This document shows positions 53,751 through 62,659 of a stretch of DNA of 64,000 nucleotides, one piece after another. The DNA comes from Streptomyces blattellae (lineage in GTDB: Bacteria > Actinomycetota > Actinomycetes > Streptomycetales > Streptomycetaceae). Positions within the stretch are counted from its first letter, which is position 1. Each line of letters starts with the position of its first letter. The notes beneath the pieces were generated by a model. It worked only from the letters and a program-made list of their open reading frames with translations, had not been told where the DNA came from and did no database searches. The position numbers and the translations under genes are program-made. The stretch is taken from NCBI RefSeq assembly GCF_009709555.1, contig NZ_WJBG01000113.1:1-64000 (forward strand), given 5' to 3'.

Positions 53751-56700
53751 GCACAGTGTTGTTGTTGTCGACGGCCGACACGGACCTGCTGGCGGCCAGG
53801 GCCGCTGCCGGTGCCGACTACCGGATCGGCAACCCGACCCGGGTGGATGTCGAGACCGAACTGCCCGCGCTGCTCGACGGCGCGGACATCGCCGTCGTAC
53901 GGCTGCTGGGTGGCAGGCGGGCCTGGGAGGACGGGCTCGGCAGGCTCAAGGCGTCCGGTGTTCCGACCGTGCTGCTGGGCGGGGAGGCCGTCCCGGACGC
54001 CGAGTTGATGGCCGAGTCGTCCGTACCCGCCGGTGTCGTCGCGGAGGCGCTGCGGTACCTCGTCGAGGGCGGGCCCGCCAACCTGACCGAGCTGGCACGG
54101 TTCCTCTCCGACACCGTGCTGCTCACGGGTGAGGGGTTCGTCGAGCCGCAGAAGACGCCCGAGTACGGCGTCCATGGCGAGCGCCCTCTCGTCGCGGGCC
54201 GGCCCACCGTCGGCGTGCTCTTCTACCGGGCCCATGAGCTGAGCGGCAACACCTCCTTTGTCGACACGCTGTGCGACGCGATCGAGGCCCGGGACGCCAA
54301 CGTCCTTCCCGTGTACTGCGGTTCGCTGCGCGGGGCCGACGCCGGGCTGTACGAGATCCTCGCGCGGGCCGACGCCCTCGTCGCGACCGTCCTGGCCGCC
54401 GGCGGCACGCACGCCTCGCAGGCCTCGGCCGGCGGTGACGAGGAGGCCTGGGACATCGGGGCGCTCGCGGACCTCGATGTGCCCGTTCTGCAAGGGCTTT
54501 GCCTGACCTCCTCGCGGGCCGCCTGGGACGAGTCGGACGCCGCCCTCTCCCCCATGGACGCGGCGATGCAGGTCGCGATCCCGGAGTTCGACGGACGGCT
54601 GATCACCGTCCCCTTCTCCTTCAAGGAGCAGGGCCCGGACGACGTTCCCGTGTACGTCGCCGACCCCGAGCGGGCCGCGCGGGTCGCCGGGATCGCCGTA
54701 CGGCACGCACGGCTCAAGCACAAGGCGAACGCCGACAAAAAGCTCGCGCTCGTCTTCACCGCGTACCCGACGAAGCACTCGCGCGTCGGCAACGCGGTCG
54801 GTCTCGACACGCCCGCCTCGGCCGTGCGGGTGCTGGACGCGCTGCGGGACGCCGGGTACGCGCTCACCGAATACCCCTCCGGCGGCGACGAGTTGATCCA
54901 CCGGCTCATCGAGGCGGGCGGGCACGACGTCGAGTGGCTGACCGAGGACCAGCTGGCCGCCGCGCCCGCGCGGGTGCCGCTCGCCGACTATCAGGCATGG
55001 TTCGACAGACTCGGCCCGGAGCTTCGCCAGGCCATGGTGGACGCGTGGAGCGAACCGCCGGGCAGCCTGTACGTCGACGGGGAGGACATCGTCCTGGCCT
55101 CCCTCCAGTTCGGCAACGTCGTCGTCATGATCCAGCCGCCGCGCGGCTTCGGCGAGAACCCGATCGCGATCTACCACGACCCGGACATGCCGCCGTCCCA
55201 CCACTACATGGCGGCCTACCGGTGGCTGGAGAACTCGTTCGGCGCCGACGCGGTCGTCCACATGGGCAAGCACGGCACGATGGAGTGGCTGCCGGGCAAG
55301 GGCCTCGGCCTGAGCGGCGGTTGCGCCCCGGACGCGGTCCTCGGCGAGCTGCCCCTGATCTACCCCTTCATCGTCAACGACCCCGGTGAGGGCACCCAGG
55401 CCAAGCGGCGCGGGCATGCCACGGTCGTCGACCATCTGGTGCCGCCGATGGCGCGCGCCGACACGTACGGCGACCTGGCCAAGCTGGAGCAGCTGCTTGA
55501 CGAGTACGCGCTCGTCTCCGACCTGGACCCGACGAAGGCGCCGACCGTGCGCAGTCAGATCTGGACGCTCGTCCGGGCCGCGGAACTCCACCACGATCTG
55601 CATGTCGACGAGCAGCCGGGCGACGCCGACTTCGACGAGTTCGTCATGCACATCGACGGATATCTGTGCGAGATCAAGGATGTGCAGATCCGGGACGGGC
55701 TGCACATCCTGGGCGGCGGCCCGGTCGGCGAGCCGCGCGTGAACCTCGTACTCGCCGTGCTGCGCGCCTCGCAGGTCTGGGGCGGGCAGGCGAACGCGCT
55801 GCCGGGGCTGAGGGCATCGCTGGCGGCCCACTTCGGGCTGGCCGAGAAGGAGTTGCTGGCCGAACCGGGGGCGCCGGTGAAGGTGCCGGTGGAGCTGACG
55901 GACCTCGTCGAGGGACCGTCGCGTACGGGCGCCGACGCGATCGATCTGCTGGAGCAGTTGTGCAGGCGGATCGCGGAGGGGATGGAGGAGCGCGGCTGGG
56001 CGGTCACAGACAGCCGTTCCCTGGTCCGCGATGTCCTCGGCACCGAACTCCCGGACGCCGTGGCCGTGTTGGAGTTCGCGTGCCGTGAGGTCGTCCCCCG
56101 GCTCGCGAAGACCACCGACGAGATCGGGCACATCCTGCGGGCGCTGGACGGCGGTTACGTCCCGGCGGGCCCGTCGGGTTCCCCGACACGTGGCCTGGTG
56201 AACGTCCTGCCGACCGGCCGGAACTTCTACTCCGTCGACCCCAAGGCCATTCCGTCCAGGCTGAGTTGGGAGGTCGGGCAGTCGCTGGCGGACTCGCTGG
56301 TGCAGCGGTACCTCGCCGACACCGGCGAGTACCCGAAGTCCGTGGGTCTGACGGTCTGGGGCACGTCCGCGATGCGCACCCAGGGCGACGACATCGCCGA
56401 GATCCTGGCGCTGCTGGGCTGCCGTCCGGTGTGGGACGACGCGTCGAGGCGCGTGACCGGGTTCGAGGTGGTCGGCCTGGCGGAACTCGGGCGTCCCCGC
56501 ATCGACGTCACGGTCCGGATCTCCGGGTTCTTCCGGGACGCGTTCCCGCATGTGGTCGGACTGATCGACGACGCGGTGCGGGCGGTCGCGGAGCTGGACG
56601 AGCCGACCGACCGGAACTTCGTGAAGGCGCACGCCGACGAGGACACCGCCGAGCACGGCGACCGTCGACGCGCGACGGCTCGTGTCTTCGGCTCGAAGCC

Positions 56701-57400
56701 GGGTGCCTACGGGGCAGGACTGCTGCCCCTCATCGACGCCCGAAACTGGAGGAGCGACGCGGACTTGGCCGAGGTGTATGCCGTCTGGGGTGGTTACGCA
56801 TACGGGCGCGGGCTCGACGGGCGAGCGGCTCGGGGGGACATGGAGACGGCGTTCCGGCGGATCGCGGTGGCGGCGAAGAACGTCGACACGCGTGAACACG
56901 ACATCGCGGATGCCGACGACTACTTCCAGTACCACGGCGGCATGGTCGCCGTGGTGCGGCATCTGACGGGGGGCAACCCCGAGGCGTACGTGGGGGATTC
57001 TGCTGTGCCGGACCAGGTGAAGACGCGGACGCTGGGCGAGGAGACACACAGGGTCTTCCGGGCTCGTGTGGTCAACCCGCGTTGGATGACTGCAATGCGC
57101 AGGCATGGCTACAAGGGTGCGTTCGAGATGGCTGCGACCGTCGACTACCTCTTCGGGTACGACGCCACGGCCGGGGTCGTCGACGATTGGATGTACGAGA
57201 AGCTCAGCGCCGAGTACGTCTTCGACCCGGAGAACCGGGACTTCATGCGGAAGTCCAACCCGTGGGCCTTGCGGGGCATTACCGAGCGGCTGCTTGAGGC
57301 GGCGGACCGGGGCCTGTGGGCGGAGCCGGACCAGGAGACCCTGGACCGGCTCCGGGCGACCTACCTCGAACTTGAGGGAGACCTGGAGGGAGACGCGTGA
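53747..57400 (+). CDS. cobN: Cobaltochelatase large subunit CobN
   Basis: A 1217-residue CobN/ChlH-family protein that binds the corrin ring and inserts cobalt into hydrogenobyrinic a,c-diamide, with ATP hydrolysed by the ChlI/ChlD-like partner. Recognisable blocks include HMGKHGTMEWLPGKGLGLS in the middle and GSKPGAYGAGLLPLID and NPWALRGITERLLEAADRGLW toward the end. Full family length. It is the aerobic-type chelatase subunit, yet the pathway order in actinobacteria may insert cobalt earlier. The next gene starts 170 bp on, across a CRISPR-like repeat pair. Confidence 0.95.
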   Translation: MSTVLLLSTADTDLLAARAAAGADYRIGNPTRVDVETELPALLDGADIAVVRLLGGRRAWEDGLGRLKASGVPTVLLGGEAVPDAELMAESSVPAGVVAEALRYLVEGGPANLTELARFLSDTVLLTGEGFVEPQKTPEYGVHGERPLVAGRPTVGVLFYRAHELSGNTSFVDTLCDAIEARDANVLPVYCGSLRGADAGLYEILARADALVATVLAAGGTHASQASAGGDEEAWDIGALADLDVPVLQGLCLTSSRAAWDESDAALSPMDAAMQVAIPEFDGRLITVPFSFKEQGPDDVPVYVADPERAARVAGIAVRHARLKHKANADKKLALVFTAYPTKHSRVGNAVGLDTPASAVRVLDALRDAGYALTEYPSGGDELIHRLIEAGGHDVEWLTEDQLAAAPARVPLADYQAWFDRLGPELRQAMVDAWSEPPGSLYVDGEDIVLASLQFGNVVVMIQPPRGFGENPIAIYHDPDMPPSHHYMAAYRWLENSFGADAVVHMGKHGTMEWLPGKGLGLSGGCAPDAVLGELPLIYPFIVNDPGEGTQAKRRGHATVVDHLVPPMARADTYGDLAKLEQLLDEYALVSDLDPTKAPTVRSQIWTLVRAAELHHDLHVDEQPGDADFDEFVMHIDGYLCEIKDVQIRDGLHILGGGPVGEPRVNLVLAVLRASQVWGGQANALPGLRASLAAHFGLAEKELLAEPGAPVKVPVELTDLVEGPSRTGADAIDLLEQLCRRIAEGMEERGWAVTDSRSLVRDVLGTELPDAVAVLEFACREVVPRLAKTTDEIGHILRALDGGYVPAGPSGSPTRGLVNVLPTGRNFYSVDPKAIPSRLSWEVGQSLADSLVQRYLADTGEYPKSVGLTVWGTSAMRTQGDDIAEILALLGCRPVWDDASRRVTGFEVVGLAELGRPRIDVTVRISGFFRDAFPHVVGLIDDAVRAVAELDEPTDRNFVKAHADEDTAEHGDRRRATARVFGSKPGAYGAGLLPLIDARNWRSDADLAEVYAVWGGYAYGRGLDGRAARGDMETAFRRIAVAAKNVDTREHDIADADDYFQYHGGMVAVVRHLTGGNPEAYVGDSAVPDQVKTRTLGEETHRVFRARVVNPRWMTAMRRHGYKGAFEMAATVDYLFGYDATAGVVDDWMYEKLSAEYVFDPENRDFMRKSNPWALRGITERLLEAADRGLWAEPDQETLDRLRATYLELEGDLEGDA

Positions 57401-57405
57401 ACTTT

Positions 57406-57495
57406 TCCGGAACCCCCGCGCCGGCGGGGAGCAAGGTGCCATCAGGCGCCACGGATACAACGGCGCCGGATCACCCCCGCGTGAGCGGGGAGCAG
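57406..57495 (+). CRISPR. Two CRISPR-like repeats with one 32-bp spacer
   Basis: Two 29-bp units (57406-57434 and 57467-57495) lie exactly 61 bp apart, the repeat-plus-spacer period of type I-E arrays. The second reads cggatcacccccgcgtgagc then ggggagcag, close to typical Streptomyces type I-E repeats with their CCCCGC/GCGGGG hairpin. The first matches it at 19 of 29 positions: CCCCCGCG and GCGGGGAGCA are exact, the 5' end is eroded. The spacer is 57435-57466. No third unit occurs and no cas gene is in the window. Chance hairpins are the main alternative. Confidence 0.45.
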
Positions 57496-57569
57496 GCCTT
57501 GATCTTGACAGGTCGACATGCGGAGCTCGTACCGCTCTGCCATGAGTCACCCGAAGGGGTGATCGCCGC

Positions 57570-59552
57570 GTGAGCGCGCCCTATCCCTTCACGGCCCTTG
57601 TCGGCCAGGACGATCTGCGGCTCGCGCTGCTGCTGAACGCCGTGTCGCCGGCGGTCGGTGGTGTGCTGGTTCGTGGGGAGAAGGGCACCGCCAAGAGCAC
57701 CGCCGTACGCGCGCTGTCGGCGCTGCTGCCCGAGGTGTCCGTGGTCTGCGGGTGCCGGTTCTCGTGCGACCCGGCCGCTCTCGACCCGTCGTGCCCGGAC
57801 GGGCCGCACGAGCCGGGGCCGGGTGTGCGGCGTCCCGCCCGTATGGTCGAGCTCCCCGTCGGCGCCTCCGAGGACCGGCTCGTCGGCGCCCTCGACATCG
57901 AGCGGGCGCTCGCGGAGGGCGTGAAGGCATTCGAGCCGGGGCTGCTCGCCTCGGCTCACCGAGGAATCCTGTACGTCGACGAAGTCAATCTCTTGCACGA
58001 CCACTTGGTCGACCTCTTGCTCGACGCTGCGGCCATGGGTGCCTCGTACGTGGAGCGCGAAGGCGTCTCCGTACGGCATCAGGCTCGATTCCTGCTGGTC
58101 GGAACCATGAACCCGGAGGAGGGAGAACTCAGACCCCAACTCCTCGATCGTTTCGGGCTGACCGTCGAGGTCGCCGCCTCGCGGGAGCCCGAGCAGCGGG
58201 TGGAGGTCGTGCGGCGTCGATTGGCCTACGACGACGATCCATCCGGATTCGCGGCGCGTTGGGCGGGCGAAGAGGCCGCTGTACGGCAACGGATCGTCGC
58301 CGCACGAGAGTTGTTGCCGTCAGTGCGGCTGGGTGATGGCGCACTGCGGCAAATCGCGGCGCTGTGCGGGGCCTTCGACGTGGACGGCATGCGGGCCGAC
58401 ATCGTGATGGCGCGCACCGCCACAGCGCTGGCCGCGTGGGCCGGGCGGACCGAGGTGGCGGCGGAGGACGTGCGACAGGCCGCGTTGCTCGCGTTGCCGC
58501 ATCGCAGGCGGCGCAATCCTTTCGACGCTCCGGGACTGGACGAAGACAAGCTGGACCAGACCCTGGAGGAGTTCTCCGGGGACGACGATCCCGATCCTGA
58601 GCCGGACGGTCCCGGTGGGGGTGGCGGGGAGCCCGCGCCTGACGAAGGCCCGCAAGACGGGGACACCGGGGGGCGGCCCGAGGCCGGGAAGGGTGGCGAG
58701 CCGCAGGCTGCGGGGGGTGCCGAGCAGTCCGCCGTACGGGCTTCCGAGCCGTTCCGTACCAAGGTGCTCAGTGTGCCCGGCCTCGGTGACGGGGTCGCCG
58801 GGCGGCGTTCGCGGGCGCGGACCGAGCACGGGCGGACGACCGGGGCGCGGCGCCCCCGTGGGACGCTGACCAAGCTGCATGTGGCGGCCACCGTGCAGGC
58901 TGCCGCGCCACACCAGCGGGCGCGGGGCCGCACTGGATCGGGACTTCTCCTGCGTCGTGACGATCTCAGGCAAGCGGTGCGAGAAGGCCACGAATCCAAT
59001 CTCGTGCTCTTCGTCGTCGACGCCTCCGGGTCGATGGCTGCTCGGCAGCGGATGAGTGCCGTGAAGGGAGCCGTGCTGTCGCTGCTCCTCGACGCGTATC
59101 AGCGGCGGGACAAGGTGGGGCTGGTGACTTTCCGGGGGGCCGCTGCGGATGTCGCGCTGCCGCCCACGTCGTCGGTGGACGCCGCCGCGGCCCGGCTGGA
59201 GTCGTTGCCCACGGGTGGGCGTACACCGCTTGCCGCCGGTCTGTTGAAGGCCCATGACGTGCTGCGGATCGAGCGGCTGCGGGATCCGGCGCGGCGGGCG
59301 CTGGTCGTCCTGGTGACGGACGGGCGGGCCACCGGCGGGCCCGAGCCCGTCGCGCTCGCGGGGCGTGCGGCCCGGTTGTTCGCCTCCGACGGGATCGCTT
59401 CGGTGGTCGTCGACTGTGAGTCCGGGCCCGTGCGGCTCGGGCTCGCCGGACAGATTGCCGGTGAACTCGGCGGCACCGCCGTGACGCTGGACGAGTTGCG
59501 GGCGGACTCCATCGCCGGGCTGGTGAAGGACGTGCAGAGGAGGGCCGCGTGA
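57570..59552 (+). CDS. Cobaltochelatase ATPase/VWA subunit (ChlI-ChlD fusion)
   Basis: A 660-residue protein joining an AAA+ domain (1-330; Walker A GEKGTAKST at 36-44, Walker B GILYVDEVNLL, sensor-type LVGTMNPEEGELRPQLLDRF) to a C-terminal VWA domain (about 475-660; MIDAS DASGSMAARQR near 484) through an acidic Gly/Pro-rich linker. It drives metal insertion by CobN. Four cysteines (60, 62, 66, 75; CGCRFSC then C) interrupt the AAA+ domain and could bind zinc or an iron-sulfur cluster. GTG start; a small TCACCC/GGGTGA hairpin lies just upstream. Confidence 0.9.
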   Translation: MSAPYPFTALVGQDDLRLALLLNAVSPAVGGVLVRGEKGTAKSTAVRALSALLPEVSVVCGCRFSCDPAALDPSCPDGPHEPGPGVRRPARMVELPVGASEDRLVGALDIERALAEGVKAFEPGLLASAHRGILYVDEVNLLHDHLVDLLLDAAAMGASYVEREGVSVRHQARFLLVGTMNPEEGELRPQLLDRFGLTVEVAASREPEQRVEVVRRRLAYDDDPSGFAARWAGEEAAVRQRIVAARELLPSVRLGDGALRQIAALCGAFDVDGMRADIVMARTATALAAWAGRTEVAAEDVRQAALLALPHRRRRNPFDAPGLDEDKLDQTLEEFSGDDDPDPEPDGPGGGGGEPAPDEGPQDGDTGGRPEAGKGGEPQAAGGAEQSAVRASEPFRTKVLSVPGLGDGVAGRRSRARTEHGRTTGARRPRGTLTKLHVAATVQAAAPHQRARGRTGSGLLLRRDDLRQAVREGHESNLVLFVVDASGSMAARQRMSAVKGAVLSLLLDAYQRRDKVGLVTFRGAAADVALPPTSSVDAAAARLESLPTGGRTPLAAGLLKAHDVLRIERLRDPARRALVVLVTDGRATGGPEPVALAGRAARLFASDGIASVVVDCESGPVRLGLAGQIAGELGGTAVTLDELRADSIAGLVKDVQRRAA

Positions 59553-60151
59553 TGCCTCAGGGGCAGCCGAGTGTCGTGCCGGACGACGGGCTGACGACTC
59601 GTCAGCGGCGTAATCGTCCCTTGGTGGTCGTGCACACGGGCGTCGGCAAGGGCAAGTCGACTGCCGCATTCGGGCTTGCGTTGCGCGCCTGGAATCAGGG
59701 CTGGCCCATCGGGGTGTTCCAGTTCGTCAAGTCGGCCAAGTGGAAGGTCGGGGAGGAACGGGCGCTGCGGGTGCTCGGGGACAGTGGTGAGGGCGGGTCC
59801 GTCGCCTGGCACAAGATGGGCGAGGGGTGGTCCTGGGTGCAGCGGGACTCCCAGATGGACAACGAGGAGAAGGCGCGCGAGGGCTGGGAGCAGGTCAAGC
59901 GGGATCTGGCCGCCGAGACGTACCGGCTGTACGTCCTGGATGAGTTCGCCTATCCGATGCACTGGGGGTGGGTCGACGTCGATGAGGTGGTGGCTGTGCT
60001 GCGGGACCGGCCAGGTGCCCAGCATGTTGTCATCACCGGGCGGAACGCGCCCGGGAAGCTGGTCGACTTCGCCGATCTCGTGACCGACATGTCCAAGGTC
60101 AAGCATCCGATGGACGTCGGGCAGAAGGGGCAGAGAGGCATCGAGTGGTGA
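59549..60151 (+). CDS. cobO: Corrinoid adenosyltransferase
   Basis: A 200-residue CobA/CobO-type enzyme that transfers the adenosyl group of ATP to cob(I)yrinic a,c-diamide. The P-loop is TGVGKGKST (about residues 30-38), followed by QFVKSAKWKVGEE, the VLDEFAYPMHWGWVD block and VVITGRNAPG. GTG at 59549 overlaps the previous stop (GTGA); an ATG at 59552 is equally plausible. It overlaps cobB downstream. Confidence 0.94.
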   Translation: MMPQGQPSVVPDDGLTTRQRRNRPLVVVHTGVGKGKSTAAFGLALRAWNQGWPIGVFQFVKSAKWKVGEERALRVLGDSGEGGSVAWHKMGEGWSWVQRDSQMDNEEKAREGWEQVKRDLAAETYRLYVLDEFAYPMHWGWVDVDEVVAVLRDRPGAQHVVITGRNAPGKLVDFADLVTDMSKVKHPMDVGQKGQRGIEW

Positions 60152-61908
60152 CGTCCGTTCCCCGGTTGGTCATCGCCGCGCCGGCGTCCGGCAGCGGCAA
60201 GACCACCGTTGCCACGGGGCTGATGGCCGCGTTCGCCGCGCGGGGGCTTGTGGTGTCCGGACACAAGGTGGGGCCCGACTACATCGATCCCGGGTATCAC
60301 GCGCTTGCCACGGGGCGGGTGGGACGGAATCTCGACGCTTATCTGTGCGGGCCGGAGTTGATCGGGCCGTTGTTCGCGCATGGGGCGCGGGGGTGTGACA
60401 TCGCCGTCGTCGAGGGCGTGATGGGGCTGTACGACGGGGCCGCGGGGGAGGGTGAGCTGGCGTCGACCGCGCAGGTGGCGAAGGTGCTGCGGGCGCCGGT
60501 CGTGCTGGTGGTCGATGCGTCGTCGCAGGCGCGGTCCGTGGCGGCGCTGGTGCATGGGTTCGTGTCGTGGGATCCGGAGGTGCGGGTCGGGGGCGTGATC
60601 CTGAACAAGGTCGCGTCGGATCGGCATGAGGGGTTGTTGCGGGAGGCGTTGGAGTCGGTGGGGGTGCCGGTGCTGGGGGTGCTGCGGAGGGTTGCGCAGG
60701 TGGATACGCCGTCTCGGCATCTGGGGCTGGTTCCGGTGGCTGAGCGGCGGGCGGAGGCGGTGGACGCGGTTGCGGCGATGGCCGCGCGGGTCTTTGAGGG
60801 GTGCGATCTGGGGGCGGTGATGGCGGTGGCGCGGAGTGCGGGGGCGTTGTCGTGTGCGGGGTGGGATGCGGCTGAGGTCCTGGCTTCTTCGCCCCCGCCG
60901 CCCCTACCCGTCCCATCCTCCAGGGGCTCCGCCCCTGCGACCCCGCCAGGGGCTTTGCCCCTGGACCCCGATCGGCCCGAAAGGCCTCGTCCTCAAACGC
61001 CGGACGGGCTGAATGATGCGGACCGGCATCAGACACCGCGACCCCTGGGGTGGGCGGGGGATCGGGACGGCATGCTCCGTTCTCGAACGCCGGACGGGCT
61101 GAATGATGCGGACCGGCATCAGACACCGCGACCCCTGGGGTGGGCGGGGGATCGGGACGGCACGCTCCGTCCTCAAACCCCGGGCGAGACGGAGGCGCGG
61201 CCCCTCGGGCGGGCGGGGGATCGGGACGGCATGCTCCGTTCTCGAACGCTGGGCGGGGCGGAGGCGGGGCCCGGTCCCACGGGTCGGCTGGGGGGTGGGG
61301 GGGAGGGGGTGGTTGTCGCCGTTGCCGGTGGAGCCGCGTTCAGCTTCTCCTATGCCGAGCATGCTGAGCTGCTCGCTGCCGCTGGGGCCGAAGTCGTCAC
61401 CTTTGATCCGCTGCGTGATGAGCGGCTGCCGGAGGGGACGCGCGGGTTGGTGATCGGGGGTGGGTTTCCTGAGGTGTATGCCGCTGAGTTGTCGGCCAAC
61501 GAGCCCCTGCGCAAGGCCGTCGCCGCGCTCGCGGAGAGCGGTGCTCCTGTCGCGGCGGAATGTGCCGGGCTGCTGTATCTGTGCCGGGAACTGGACGGGC
61601 AGCCGATGTGCGGGGTGCTTGACGCGACGGGCCGGATGAGCGAGCGGCTGACCCTCGGGTACCGGAATGCCGTCGCGGTGAGCGACAGTGTGCTCGCGGG
61701 CGCCGGGACGCGCATGCGGGCGCATGAATTTCATCGGACGGTCGTCGAGCCGGGCGCGGGGGCGGCGCCCGCTTGGGGCGTGCGCGCTGCTCAGCGGCGC
61801 GTCGAAGGTTTCGTACAACAGGGTGTGCACGCGAGTTATCTGCACACGCACTGGGCGTCCGAGCCCGGTGTGGCCCGTCGGTTCGTGGAGAGGTGCCGGA
61901 CGTCATGA
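60148..61908 (+). CDS. cobB: Cobyrinic acid a,c-diamide synthase with repeat-derived linker
   Basis: A 586-residue CobB/CbiA-family enzyme that amidates the a and c side chains using glutamine. The N-terminal ATP domain (1-245) has APASGSGKTTV, GHKVGPDYIDPGYH and VVEGVMGLYDG. The C-terminal glutaminase domain (386-586) has Cys472 in AAECAGLLYLC and a final HASYLHTHW. Family members are about 450-470 residues; the excess is a Pro/Arg/Asp-rich stretch (about 249-386) encoded by an inserted intergenic repeat. The frame stays open, so a working enzyme with a long disordered linker is likely. GTG start overlapping cobO. Confidence 0.93.
   Translation: MTSVPRLVIAAPASGSGKTTVATGLMAAFAARGLVVSGHKVGPDYIDPGYHALATGRVGRNLDAYLCGPELIGPLFAHGARGCDIAVVEGVMGLYDGAAGEGELASTAQVAKVLRAPVVLVVDASSQARSVAALVHGFVSWDPEVRVGGVILNKVASDRHEGLLREALESVGVPVLGVLRRVAQVDTPSRHLGLVPVAERRAEAVDAVAAMAARVFEGCDLGAVMAVARSAGALSCAGWDAAEVLASSPPPPLPVPSSRGSAPATPPGALPLDPDRPERPRPQTPDGLNDADRHQTPRPLGWAGDRDGMLRSRTPDGLNDADRHQTPRPLGWAGDRDGTLRPQTPGETEARPLGRAGDRDGMLRSRTLGGAEAGPGPTGRLGGGGEGVVVAVAGGAAFSFSYAEHAELLAAAGAEVVTFDPLRDERLPEGTRGLVIGGGFPEVYAAELSANEPLRKAVAALAESGAPVAAECAGLLYLCRELDGQPMCGVLDATGRMSERLTLGYRNAVAVSDSVLAGAGTRMRAHEFHRTVVEPGAGAAPAWGVRAAQRRVEGFVQQGVHASYLHTHWASEPGVARRFVERCRTS
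60893..61305 (+). repeat. Intergenic repeat inserted in frame within cobB
   Basis: The first part has two short palindromes (60922-60936, AGGGGC/GCCCCT; 60946-60964, CCAGGGGC/GCCCCTGG) and ggcccgaaaggcctcg, then cctcaaacgccggacgggct. These are the blocks of a very common Streptomyces intergenic repeat. From about 60997 a 90-bp unit (30 codons) occurs twice almost unchanged (period 61001 to 61091), then in shorter decayed copies to about 61270. It lies exactly between the two domains of CobB. Boundaries are estimated from where family similarity stops. Confidence 0.8.
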
Positions 61909-62639
61909 GCAGCAGCAGGCTGATCGGAGTCGGGGTGGGTCCCGGCGATCCGGAGCTGGTGACCGTCAAGGGCGTCAATGCGCTGCGTGCGGCCGATGTC
62001 GTCGTGGTGCCGGTCATGGACACCGGTGAGCGGGGGCGGGCCGAGGCCACCGTCCTGCATTACGTGCCGGTGGAGAAGGTCGTACGCGTCGTCTTCGCGC
62101 TGAACGAGCGGAGCGACCGGGGGCGGCGCGAGGCCGCCTGGGATGCTGCCGGGGAGCGGGTCGCCCAACTCCTCAAGCAGTACGGGTCCGTTGCCTTCGC
62201 CACCATCGGCGATCCCAACGTCTACTCGACGTTCACCTATCTCGCGCAGACGATCGGCGAGCTGGTGCCCGAAGCCGTCGTGGAGACCGTGCCCGGGATC
62301 ACCGCCATGCAGGATCTCGCCTCCCGGTCGGGGGCCGTGCTCACCGAGGGGACCGAGCCGCTCACGCTGGTGCCGGTGACCGCGGGGGCCGCCGTGCTCA
62401 AGGACGCGCTGGCCGGGCCGGGGACCGTCGTCGCGTACAAGTTCGGGCGGCAGGCCGGGGAGGTCGCCGAGGCGCTCAGGGAGACCGGGCGGCTCGACGA
62501 CGCCGTATGGGGGTCGGCGCTCGGGCTGCCGGAGGAGTCCGTGCGGCCCGCCGCCGAGCTCGACGGTGAGCCTCTCCCCTATCTGTCGACGCTGATCGCG
62601 CCCGCGCGGCGCGACGGCGGGCGGGGCGGCAAGCTGTGA
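61905..62639 (+). CDS. cobI: Precorrin-2 C20-methyltransferase
   Basis: A 244-residue SAM-dependent tetrapyrrole methylase that adds a methyl group at C20 of precorrin-2 (or its cobalt form). The N-terminal IGVGVGPGDPELVTVKG motif, the FATIGDPNVYSTFTYL loop and VPGITAMQDLASRSG are diagnostic for the CobI/CbiL branch. The ATG overlaps the cobB stop by 4 bp. It is the last gene of the visible plus-strand run; the next gene is on the other strand. Confidence 0.93.
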   Translation: MSSSRLIGVGVGPGDPELVTVKGVNALRAADVVVVPVMDTGERGRAEATVLHYVPVEKVVRVVFALNERSDRGRREAAWDAAGERVAQLLKQYGSVAFATIGDPNVYSTFTYLAQTIGELVPEAVVETVPGITAMQDLASRSGAVLTEGTEPLTLVPVTAGAAVLKDALAGPGTVVAYKFGRQAGEVAEALRETGRLDDAVWGSALGLPEESVRPAAELDGEPLPYLSTLIAPARRDGGRGGKL

Positions 62640-62659
62640 CCGGCCGCGGTCTCTCCGGC

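Noticed and set aside
53411..57550. 1379-codon open frame antisense to cobN
   Set aside because: It is a GC-bias shadow: the third-position bias of cobN keeps this antisense frame open. The product is Arg/Val/Asp-rich without domains, and cobN has full family similarity.
57547..57562. TCACCC-gaag-GGGTGA hairpin before the chelatase gene
   Set aside because: Only a 6-bp stem, 7 bp from the start codon; too small to call a terminator or riboswitch on its own.
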